A DNA stretch of 8,800 nt from JALOAD01 sp023228995 [NCBI: Candidatus Muiribacterium halophilum] (GTDB taxonomy: Bacteria; Muiribacteriota; Muiribacteriia; Muiribacteriales). Shown here piece after piece: positions 1 through 5,398 of the stretch. How positions within the stretch are numbered: position 1 is the stretch's first letter; each line of letters begins with the position of its first letter. The stretch is from NCBI GenBank assembly GCA_023228995.1, contig JALOAD010000086.1, positions 1 through 8,800 on the forward strand, written 5' to 3'. The notes under the pieces are model-generated. The model worked only from the letters and a program-made list of their open reading frames with translations. It searched no databases and had not been told where the DNA came from. Both the position numbers and the translations under genes were made by a program.

Positions 1-19
1 AGAAGATATAAAATCTTCT
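1..19 (-). terminator. Possible terminator hairpin at left window edge
   Basis: Bases 1-7 (agaagat) and 13-19 (atcttct) form a perfect 7-bp inverted repeat around a 5-base loop. It lies 8 bases past the stop codon of the minus-strand gene ending at 27. Any T-run would fall outside the window, so it cannot be confirmed as an intrinsic terminator. Confidence 0.35.
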
Positions 20-26
20 CTTTCTT

Positions 27-506
27 CTAATAATCAACATCATAATAATTAATAATCATTTCACCACTCTTAAATATAAGTTCATCTCTTTTAACTAATT
101 GATACTCATAATGTTTACTATTCTTAAATAATGTTCTTATGAATGGTATATCAGAATTATCTTTTATAGTGTCCTCATCTATCATTAAACAAAGTATTTT
201 CTTATCATCTTCTGGATCATAATCAATAATTTCATTATCATGATTTTCATTATTACCTTTTTTTCCATAACTTGAAAATATAGTGTCTAATTTTTCTCCA
301 CTTGGGGTATATGTTAAAGTTACTACATCACCAATATTAATATTTATTTCTGTTTTTAAGTATAATCTAATCCAAAGATATACTTTTTGTTTTTCTATTA
401 TTTTAGATGTAGTAATTAATTCAGGTGAATCATCATCTAATTCCTTTATATTATCAGTATCTATTTCCTTAATAGCACGAATTAAACTATTATATCTATT
501 GCTCAT
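27..506 (-). CDS. Unknown protein, 159 aa, last visible gene of the thymidylate synthase block
   Basis: I do not recognise this protein. The N-terminal half (about 1-50) is charged and probably helical, with an acidic patch DDDSPE near 24-29. A beta-rich stretch follows (about 53-72, INIGDVVTLTYTPSG), then a low-complexity acidic, Asn-rich linker (about 84-102). The C-terminal part has the ordered-looking pattern IPFIRTLFKNSKHYEYQL (120-137). No signal peptide, membrane segment or catalytic motif is visible. The ATG at 506 lies 13 bases after the stop of thymidylate synthase on the same strand, so the two are probably co-transcribed. It ends in TAG. It could be a small beta-barrel accessory protein, but that is only a guess from strand-like segments. 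Confidence 0.8.
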   Translation of the reverse strand: MSNRYNSLIRAIKEIDTDNIKELDDDSPELITTSKIIEKQKVYLWIRLYLKTEININIGDVVTLTYTPSGEKLDTIFSSYGKKGNNENHDNEIIDYDPEDDKKILCLMIDEDTIKDNSDIPFIRTLFKNSKHYEYQLVKRDELIFKSGEMIINYYDVDY

Positions 507-519
507 ATTGTTTATTATT

Positions 520-1350
520 TTATATTGCTAGTTCTAATGGACTATTTATTTTTTCTATTTTTTCTATATTTTCAATAATAAAATCATCTATAGTAAATTC
601 ATAAAAATTTTTATTAGATTTTAATTTTATTATTGGTTGAACTTCAATAGGTGTTCTATTTATCATTTCATTTTGTGCTTCTATGTGTCTATCATATATA
701 TGTAGATTTTGCACATAATGACAAAACTTGCCTAATTCATATCCAAGATGTGATGCTATCATCATTTGTAAAGCTACATATTGTATTTTATTAATATAAT
801 TAGCCACCAAATAATCTGATGATCTTTGATTCAATGTTAAATCAAGATAATAAACATTATCTATTTTTCTAACTGACCACATAGTTTCATAAGCACATGG
901 ATATAATCCTTTAGATTCTTGTAAATCTACTTCTTGATATAAATTAATTATATGTCTTCTTGAAAAAGGATCATCTTTTAAGGATTTTAATAATTTATTT
1001 ATTAAGTCATATCTCCTAACAGTTTCACCATATCTTACACCAATGGTATTATTACCTATATTCCATTCATCCCACCATCTAATCCCCATAGATCTTGCTA
1101 TTTCAAGTGAATTTGTTTGTTTTTGGTATATCCACAATATCTCATTAATACCAGTTTTTATTGCAGTATTTCTCAGTGTTGTTATTGGGAATTCATTTTT
1201 TTGTAAATCATATTCCTCAAATACTTGAGTTATAAATTTTGAATATGCTAGTGTGTTGTCTTTATATTTAGGTCTTGGATTTTCATCCATTGTACCATCT
1301 GTTTTAATTTTTAGTAAATTATCCTTAAAATACTTATCTGCTTTAATCAT
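520..1350 (-). CDS. thyA: Thymidylate synthase (ThyA type)
   Basis: Converts dUMP to dTMP with methylene-tetrahydrofolate, supplying dTTP for phage DNA synthesis. All ThyA landmarks are present in 276 residues, a normal length. They include the phosphate-binding pair R131-R132 in DPFSRR, the catalytic Cys152 in LYPCAYETMW, QRSSD at 175-179, Asn187 in the NYINKIQY segment, LHIY at 216-219, and a C-terminal tail SPLELAI that resembles the active-site lid. NQRSSDYLVA...INKIQYVALQMM resembles the Bacillus subtilis/phage phi3T branch more than the E. coli branch. Retention of Asn187 (the E. coli N177 position) argues for dUMP as substrate; T4-type dCMP hydroxymethylases carry Asp there. No dihydrofolate reductase or thyX lies in the window. 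Only AT-rich leader precedes the ATG, with no Shine-Dalgarno sequence. Confidence 0.95.
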   Translation of the reverse strand: MIKADKYFKDNLLKIKTDGTMDENPRPKYKDNTLAYSKFITQVFEEYDLQKNEFPITTLRNTAIKTGINEILWIYQKQTNSLEIARSMGIRWWDEWNIGNNTIGVRYGETVRRYDLINKLLKSLKDDPFSRRHIINLYQEVDLQESKGLYPCAYETMWSVRKIDNVYYLDLTLNQRSSDYLVANYINKIQYVALQMMIASHLGYELGKFCHYVQNLHIYDRHIEAQNEMINRTPIEVQPIIKLKSNKNFYEFTIDDFIIENIEKIEKINSPLELAI

Positions 1351-1388
1351 GTGTATTATATTATATAATAATAATTTGTTTTAATATT

Positions 1389-1405
1389 AAAAAAGATGCG
1401 ACATC
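1389..1405 (-). terminator. Weak hairpin plus T-run after the repeat-protein gene
   Basis: Read on the minus strand this is GATG-TCG-CATC followed by six T. It is one of the few G+C-containing spots in the 123-base gap between the repeat-protein gene (stop at 1474) and thymidylate synthase (start at 1350). The stem is only 4 bp, so it is at best a weak or partial terminator; the rest of the gap is A/T-rich with nothing else recognisable. Confidence 0.22.
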
Positions 1406-1473
1406 ATGATATATAATTTTAATTATTTATTTATTTTTTACTTATTATTTAGTGATCAATTAACATTAAATAT

Positions 1474-2211
1474 TTATTTTATATCATAATCATTTTTTAA
1501 TAACTCTATGAGTTCTTCACTGGATTTTGGTTTATCTATATCAGCTAAAAATTCGACTAACCTATTAACTAACAGTATATCTTGTTGTATTATTTCTCTA
1601 TCTATAAATTCAGATATTAATTCTTTATCTGTTATTTTAGATACCCAAACATTTTTATCTATTTTAACAAATAAATCTAATATTTTAGAAATTGGATTTC
1701 CGTAAATATTTAATTTTTTATAAGTTTTAGGTAAATAATCTATATTTTTAAGTTTATTATTTCTACACAAAAATTCACCATAAACTCTTATAGGAGCACC
1801 TTCTAAACTTGTTAATTGATTATCATCACAAGAGAAATTTCCACCTACATATTGAGGTGCACCAATTAAATTAGTTAATTGGTTATCAGTACAATAAAAA
1901 CCATCACCTACATATTGAGGTGCACCAATTAAATTAGTTAATTGGTTATCATCACAATGAAAACTATCATCTACATGTTGTGGATAACCATTTAAGTTTG
2001 CTAATTTATTATAACCACAATTAAAAGAACCATTAACATTTCTAAATTTCAAAGGTAACACTTTTAAATTTCTATTCCATAGAAGAACATCCCCATTTAC
2101 ATCAATGGAACCATCATTATTTATAGTATATTTTTTTATATTATATTCTTTACAAATAGCATCAATTTCAAAACTATTTAAGGACTCATTAAAATTTCTT
2201 AAATATCTCAT
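1474..2211 (-). CDS. Leucine-rich-repeat-like protein with 21-residue cysteine-ladder repeats
   Basis: A 245-residue protein in three parts. The N-terminus MRYLRNFNES resembles short capsid-targeting leaders of T4-like internal head proteins such as MKTYQEFIAEA; this is similarity by eye only. Residues 52-156 are five 21-residue repeats of the form L-x-G-x-P-x-x-V-x-x-x-F-x-C-x-x-N-x-L-x-N, probably a solenoid, with Cys at 65, 86, 107, 128 and 149 and Asn at 68, 89, 110, 131 and 152. A degenerate sixth unit follows to about 175. The C-terminal 70 residues are charged and helical (IIQQDILLVNRLVEFLADI). Repeat proteins of this shape usually bind other proteins, but the partner here is unknown. 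The gene sits in the minus-strand block, 25 bases after the upstream 78-residue gene. No signal peptide is visible. Confidence 0.85.
   Translation of the reverse strand: MRYLRNFNESLNSFEIDAICKEYNIKKYTINNDGSIDVNGDVLLWNRNLKVLPLKFRNVNGSFNCGYNKLANLNGYPQHVDDSFHCDDNQLTNLIGAPQYVGDGFYCTDNQLTNLIGAPQYVGGNFSCDDNQLTSLEGAPIRVYGEFLCRNNKLKNIDYLPKTYKKLNIYGNPISKILDLFVKIDKNVWVSKITDKELISEFIDREIIQQDILLVNRLVEFLADIDKPKSSEELIELLKNDYDIK
1744..2058 (-). repeat. Five tandem 63-bp coding repeats
   Basis: Five consecutive 63-bp units encode the 21-residue repeats. Units 2 and 3 are almost the same at the DNA level: bases 1842-1888 and 1905-1951 are an exact 47-bp direct repeat offset by 63. The other units are much more diverged, so this pair suggests a recent unit duplication or gene conversion. 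Confidence 0.9.
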
Positions 2212-2229
2212 ATTTCTATATATAAAATA

Positions 2230-2258
2230 TAGTAATTTATCTTTTTAATAAATTACTA
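2230..2258. repeat. Perfect 11-bp inverted repeat at a gene junction
   Basis: Bases 2230-2240 and 2248-2258 are exact reverse complements with a 7-base loop. The left arm covers the stop codon (2237-2239) of the 78-residue gene, just before the repeat-protein start at 2211. The stem is almost all A/T and no T-run follows on the minus strand, so it is more likely an RNA processing, stability or attenuation element than a true terminator, or it may be chance in AT-rich DNA. Confidence 0.4.
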
Positions 2259-2473
2259 ATTTTCTTTTCTCTTATATCTCTTAATAAAAATATATTTAAA
2301 TTTTTTAAGGTAATATAATTATCATATGGATTATCTATACAATTAATATCTCTAAGATAGATAAAAGAAGTACTAATAGTTATTAGATATGTTTTATACT
2401 GATATTGATATTGATTTATACCAGTATCAATAAGTTCAAATTCTAATAACTTTATTATATCTGTTAAAATCAT
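2237..2473 (-). CDS. Unknown protein, 78 aa, coupled to the P-loop NTPase
   Basis: I do not recognise this protein. It is rich in Ile, Leu, Tyr and Asn. It has an odd Gln/Tyr run (NQYQYQYKTY, about residues 20-29) and a basic C-terminus (REKKISNLLKR). There is no clear membrane segment. The ATG lies 2 bases after the stop codon of the P-loop NTPase gene on the same strand, which suggests translational coupling and a role with that ATPase. A perfect inverted repeat spans its stop codon. Confidence 0.7.
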   Translation of the reverse strand: MILTDIIKLLEFELIDTGINQYQYQYKTYLITISTSFIYLRDINCIDNPYDNYITLKNLNIFLLRDIREKKISNLLKR

Positions 2474-2475
2474 TA

Positions 2476-2910
2476 TTATAATAATTTATTTATTTTACAA
2501 TTTCTAATTTTACTAATATGATTTAAGTATACATTATTGACATCAATTGTAATATCATCACCTTTGTATCTCAATTCAAAAATATTCGTACCATAATTAT
2601 GTTTAATGTGTAAATCATATACATTAGATACATATACAATTGATCTGGTAAGTTTAATAGAGTGACATGTACTAATTACAATAACATTAGAATCATATAT
2701 TACCTTAAGTATATTATTTTGCACATAATGAATATCATCTATAATAATATAATCATAATCATTAAAATATTCATTATTATATTGATAATTAAAACCATCA
2801 ATAAATAATATCTTATAATTTCTTTTTAAAAGATTATATAATTTCTTAACTAATGTTGTTTTACCATTAGCAGATAAACCAGTTATAATTATATTTTTAT
2901 CCAATTTCAT
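2476..2910 (-). CDS. Small P-loop NTPase, 144 aa
   Basis: Likely binds and hydrolyses a nucleoside triphosphate. Residues 11-19 (GLSANGKTT) are a textbook Walker A loop after a hydrophobic strand (NIIIT). Residues 54-61 (YIIIDDIH) are a Walker B strand with tandem Asp58-Asp59. Residues 76-84 (VIVISTCHS) look like the sensor strand of an ASCE-type ATPase. The rest is short beta- or helix-rich sequence without an arginine-finger or lid domain that I can identify. At 144 residues it is far smaller than AAA+ proteins, helicases or terminases, so it may be a minimal ATPase domain or a nucleotide kinase. A kinase is less likely because no LID-like Arg cluster is visible. It is tightly coupled to the 78-residue gene downstream. 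Its last residues (RNCKINKLL) resemble the tail of the small ORF at 3073-3222. Confidence 0.85.
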   Translation of the reverse strand: MKLDKNIIITGLSANGKTTLVKKLYNLLKRNYKILFIDGFNYQYNNEYFNDYDYIIIDDIHYVQNNILKVIYDSNVIVISTCHSIKLTRSIVYVSNVYDLHIKHNYGTNIFELRYKGDDITIDVNNVYLNHISKIRNCKINKLL

Positions 2911-3039
2911 AATATATCAATATATTTTTAAGAATATCACCAACAAACCAAAACTTTATCAACCAATTCATATAAAACATGTCATTAATTCTGGTTTAGA
3001 TATTAAATAATCAACATAAGCATCAATTATAACTTTCAT
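2897..3039 (-). pseudogene. Tiny ORF pair, possibly one small gene split by a frameshift
   Basis: Two short minus-strand frames abut here. The first (3039 to 2968) starts MKVIIDAYVDYLISKPELM and stops at TGA after 23 codons. The second (2971 to 2897, 24 codons) starts with an ATG overlapping that TGA as ATGA and reads MNWLIKFWFVGDILKN. It ends inside the start of the P-loop NTPase gene, overlapping it by 14 bases. The pair may be two coupled micro-genes, or one gene of about 47 codons broken by, or requiring, a -1 shift at the run of four T (2973-2976). I recognise no function, and chance ORFs of this size do occur in AT-rich DNA. Confidence 0.3.
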
Positions 3040-3072
3040 GTTTGTTTTTTATAAAACTTTTTTCAAAATCTA

Positions 3073-3222
3073 TCATAATAATTTATTAATTTTCAAATTT
3101 CTATAATGATCCTTAAAATTTATATTATTTTCTAAAATTTTATCTATTTCTGATATTCCATTTTCATCATTACATATAACCATTAATTCAATCATAATAC
3201 AAATATATAAAATATTTTTCAT
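3073..3222 (-). CDS. Possible small protein, 49 aa (or 40 aa)
   Basis: This minus-strand frame opens at an ATG at 3222, or at 3195 for a 40-residue form, and stops with TGA. The product contains ICNDENGISEIDKILENN and ends RNLKINKLL, nearly the same tail as the P-loop NTPase (RNCKINKLL). The residue mix is like its neighbours, it lies on the same strand as the block downstream, and it would fill most of an otherwise unexplained gap. The shorter form is preferred if the plus-strand leader at 3245-3263 must stay clear. Function is unknown. Confidence 0.4.
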   Translation of the reverse strand: MKNILYICIMIELMVICNDENGISEIDKILENNINFKDHYRNLKINKLL

Positions 3223-3244
3223 ATACACAAATAAAATAATAATA

Positions 3245-3252
3245 TATAAATA
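3245..3252 (+). promoter_or_regulatory. TATAAATA, possible T4-type late promoter -10
   Basis: An exact TATAAATA, the T4 late promoter consensus, ends 11 bases before the ATG at 3264, the first gene of the plus-strand block and the divergence point of the two blocks. The placement is sensible, though the leader would be very short. The same octamer also occurs inside the glycosyltransferase gene at 3653-3660, so chance occurrence in AT-rich DNA is quite possible. Confidence 0.2.
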
Positions 3253-3263
3253 AAAAAACAGTT

Positions 3264-3446
3264 ATGGATGATGAAAAATTAATTCAAAGTGGTCTAAGTA
3301 TGACTGAAATATCAATGCTTAGAGAAAAATTTATAGAAGAATATAGTAAAGAAAAAGGATGGAATCCTAAAGAACTTACTACTCAACAAATGTTGGAAGT
3401 TGTTAATCAAAATGGATATAAATTACCTGGTATGATTCTTAGTTAA
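3264..3446 (+). CDS. Unknown small helical protein, 60 aa
   Basis: I do not recognise a named family. The protein is strongly charged and helical at first (residues 14-33, with EKFIEEYSKEKGW). It then has a short conserved-looking motif of the type GWNP-x-x-LTTQQMLEVV (32-47) and ends YKLPGMILS. There is no membrane segment or catalytic motif. Length and composition suit a phage structural accessory or a small binding protein. It is the first gene of the plus-strand block; the glycosyltransferase starts 42 bases after its stop. The leader is A-rich (taaaaaaacagtt) with no Shine-Dalgarno sequence. Confidence 0.75.
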   Translation: MDDEKLIQSGLSMTEISMLREKFIEEYSKEKGWNPKELTTQQMLEVVNQNGYKLPGMILS

Positions 3447-3488
3447 AAACAAATCTATTATATTCTTATATAAGAAAGAAAATGATAT

Positions 3489-4250
3489 ATGAAAACTAAC
3501 TACTTATTTACTTACATAATTGCTTATAGACATAATTTAGAAAGATTACAAAACCTAAGAAGAGTTCTTGAATGGGTAAATTTATTTAATAATGTAGAAA
3601 TTATTTTAGTTGAACAAGATAAACATAGTAAAATATCCCATCTCAATCTAAATATAAATAAACATATTTTTATAAAAAGTGATAAATCTTTTAATAAAAG
3701 TTGGGCATTTAATGTAGGTCTTAAATATAGTACAACTGATACTATAGTTTTTGGTGATTGTGATATAATCATGGATCCACAACATTTCATAAATGGTTTA
3801 CTTAAATTAAAAGAATATGATGTAGTTAGTCCTTATGATATTGTAATAGACTTAACTATGGAAGAAAGTAAGTTACAATTATCCGATATTATTAAAATTA
3901 ATAGAATGGGTAGAGGTGAAAATGATAATCAAAAGATTAATTTATGTGGTGGTATAACTTTTTTTAATAAAAGTGCAATATTGAAAATAGGAGGGTGGTG
4001 TGAAAATATTTTTGGATGGGGTTGTGAAGATGATATTTGTGCTATAATGGTTGAGAAATTACTTAATTATATTGAAATAAAAAATGTTAAATGTTATCAT
4101 CTTTATCATGGGAAAGCTAAAATTAATATGGAAGAATATAGGAATAATGTTGATATTTTAAATAACTTTAATCAAATGAGTAAAGAACAATTACAAATAT
4201 ATGCACAATTATCATTACCTAGAATAGGTAATAAAAATTTATTAACATAA
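3489..4250 (+). CDS. GT-A glycosyltransferase, GT2/galactosyltransferase-like
   Basis: Likely transfers a sugar from a nucleotide-sugar donor. The 253-residue protein starts with the family fold signature: a first strand (YLFTYIIAYRHN), a second (VEIILVEQDK, 36-45), and SWAFNVGLKYSTTD (71-84). The metal-binding DxD motif is D90-C-D92 in FGDCDIIM. Residues 152-182 hold a GGITFF strand and the acceptor motif FGWGCEDD (175-182), typical of beta-1,4-galactosyltransferase and polypeptide GalNAc-transferase C-terminal domains. H204 or H207 (YHLYHGK) may be the third metal ligand. There is no transmembrane segment, so it is cytoplasmic. The acceptor is not evident: it could be modified phage DNA, a virion protein or a host surface sugar. 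Its nearest neighbours are unknown proteins. Confidence 0.88.
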   Translation: MKTNYLFTYIIAYRHNLERLQNLRRVLEWVNLFNNVEIILVEQDKHSKISHLNLNINKHIFIKSDKSFNKSWAFNVGLKYSTTDTIVFGDCDIIMDPQHFINGLLKLKEYDVVSPYDIVIDLTMEESKLQLSDIIKINRMGRGENDNQKINLCGGITFFNKSAILKIGGWCENIFGWGCEDDICAIMVEKLLNYIEIKNVKCYHLYHGKAKINMEEYRNNVDILNNFNQMSKEQLQIYAQLSLPRIGNKNLLT

Positions 4251-4287
4251 AAAGTGAACATTTTTTTATTAGATTAATATAATAATT

Positions 4288-4875
4288 ATGAAATTAGAAA
4301 AATATTGCCATTATAAATTAAAAAAAGATTATCCACCATATGATAATATTAAAATTTTATATATAGATAATATAAAATCTATATCTATAGAAGAGTTAAA
4401 ATTACAATATAAACAATTATATAGAGAATATAAGATAAAATCCTTGACATCTAATAAAGAAGAACCATTAATAAGTGAGGATATTTATATCATGTCAGAA
4501 TATAAAACACCAACAATTAAATCAATGTTATTAAACAATAAAAAATATAATGATATTAGTTCTATGTACGATGAACTTATAGAAATTTTAGAAAATATAC
4601 CAACAAAACATATAAACATATTAACTGATCTTTTTAATAATAGTATTTATCAGAATTATAATGTAATTGCTGGTAGAGATGCTTATGATAAAATTAAAAT
4701 TACATATCCATATATAGATGTTGAATTATGTCCAAAATTAAAAATGAATAAATTAATTATATGTGATTTACAAAATGAAAACTCATCAGGACTCCATTTA
4801 ATACACTATCCTAAACACAATACTTATTATATGAAATTAACACCAGAACATAATATTGAATCTTATCTTATATAG
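4288..4875 (+). CDS. Unknown protein, 195 aa
   Basis: I do not recognise this protein. It is basic and Lys/Ile/Tyr-rich. The first 60 residues look helical (SIEELKLQYKQLYREYKIKS). A second helical stretch (about 90-115) contains MYDELIEILENIPTKHINIL, and the C-terminal 60 residues look beta-rich (LIICDLQNE; LHLIHYPKHNTYYMKL). No catalytic motif, signal peptide or membrane segment is visible. It lies 37 bases after the glycosyltransferase on the same strand and may be co-transcribed with it. It ends in TAG and its last 8 bases overlap the end of the convergent minus-strand gene. Confidence 0.75.
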   Translation: MKLEKYCHYKLKKDYPPYDNIKILYIDNIKSISIEELKLQYKQLYREYKIKSLTSNKEEPLISEDIYIMSEYKTPTIKSMLLNNKKYNDISSMYDELIEILENIPTKHINILTDLFNNSIYQNYNVIAGRDAYDKIKITYPYIDVELCPKLKMNKLIICDLQNENSSGLHLIHYPKHNTYYMKLTPEHNIESYLI

Positions 4876-5380
4876 CCACTCTTATTTTATCATATTTTAT
4901 TAATAGTTTATACAATTTTTCATATTCTTCATGTGGATTAGTAACTACCTTTTCTTTCCAATTATTATCATTAAAGTATTCAATAATCATACCAGCTCTA
5001 AAATCCTCTTTTCTTTTAGGCTTCCAAAATCTTTTTTCCTCTATGAATGAAAATCGAGTGAAATTAGATATATAAGATATATCATTATCTATATTAGAAT
5101 AATCAATAGAAACTGGTATTTCTGAACCATCTCCTTTAATTTTATATATTTTACCATTGTAGCTTATAATAGCATATTCTATTTTCAATTTATTCAATAA
5201 TGATATAGTTTCAAATCTTAAATCATCATCAGATACATTACCATATGCAATTATACAATCAATTAACTCATTGTTTTTATAACATTTAAGTTCATTGATC
5301 GTATATTCTAAAGCATATAATAAAGACAACACTTTATTAATATTTTCATTATATATAATTATGAAGCTGTTCAATTTCAT
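4868..5380 (-). CDS. Unknown protein, 170 aa, downstream of the methyltransferase pair
   Basis: I do not recognise a named family. It appears to have two parts. Residues 1-95 look alpha/beta, with strands such as NSFIIIYNE and CIIAYGNVSDDDL. Residues 105-170 are a more distinctive segment rich in aromatic and charged residues, including RFWKPKRKEDFRAGMIIEYF and a final YEKLYKLLIKYDKIRV. The second part looks like a compact module of the kind phages reuse in several proteins, but I cannot name it. The ATG lies 18 bases past the stop of the second methyltransferase gene, so it is probably the last gene of that transcript. It ends tail-to-tail with the plus-strand gene, overlapping by 8 bases, with no terminator hairpin seen between. 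Confidence 0.78.
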   Translation of the reverse strand: MKLNSFIIIYNENINKVLSLLYALEYTINELKCYKNNELIDCIIAYGNVSDDDLRFETISLLNKLKIEYAIISYNGKIYKIKGDGSEIPVSIDYSNIDNDISYISNFTRFSFIEEKRFWKPKRKEDFRAGMIIEYFNDNNWKEKVVTNPHEEYEKLYKLLIKYDKIRVAI

Positions 5381-5398
5381 AAACTATATATTAAAAAA

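Noticed and set aside
520-1350. Deoxycytidylate hydroxymethylase instead of thymidylate synthase
   Set aside because: The diagnostic position holds Asn187, and the NQRSSDYLVA...INKIQY segment is of true ThyA type.
1842-1951. CRISPR-like repeats
   Set aside because: The 47-bp repeat is in frame inside a gene with 63-base periodicity and encodes protein repeats; there are no spacers.
2968-3075. TGA reassigned to Trp
   Set aside because: Trp in the clear genes is encoded by TGG and the large genes are full-length under the standard code. TGA ends only tiny or partial ORFs, and nearby TAA/TAG codons are expected in AT-rich DNA.
3463-3476. 14-base palindrome ttcttatataagaa before the glycosyltransferase as an operator
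   Set aside because: It is short and A/T-rich, occurs once, and such palindromes arise by chance at this composition.
4251-4287. Terminator in the short T-run after the glycosyltransferase gene
   Set aside because: A run of seven T is present but no stem precedes it.
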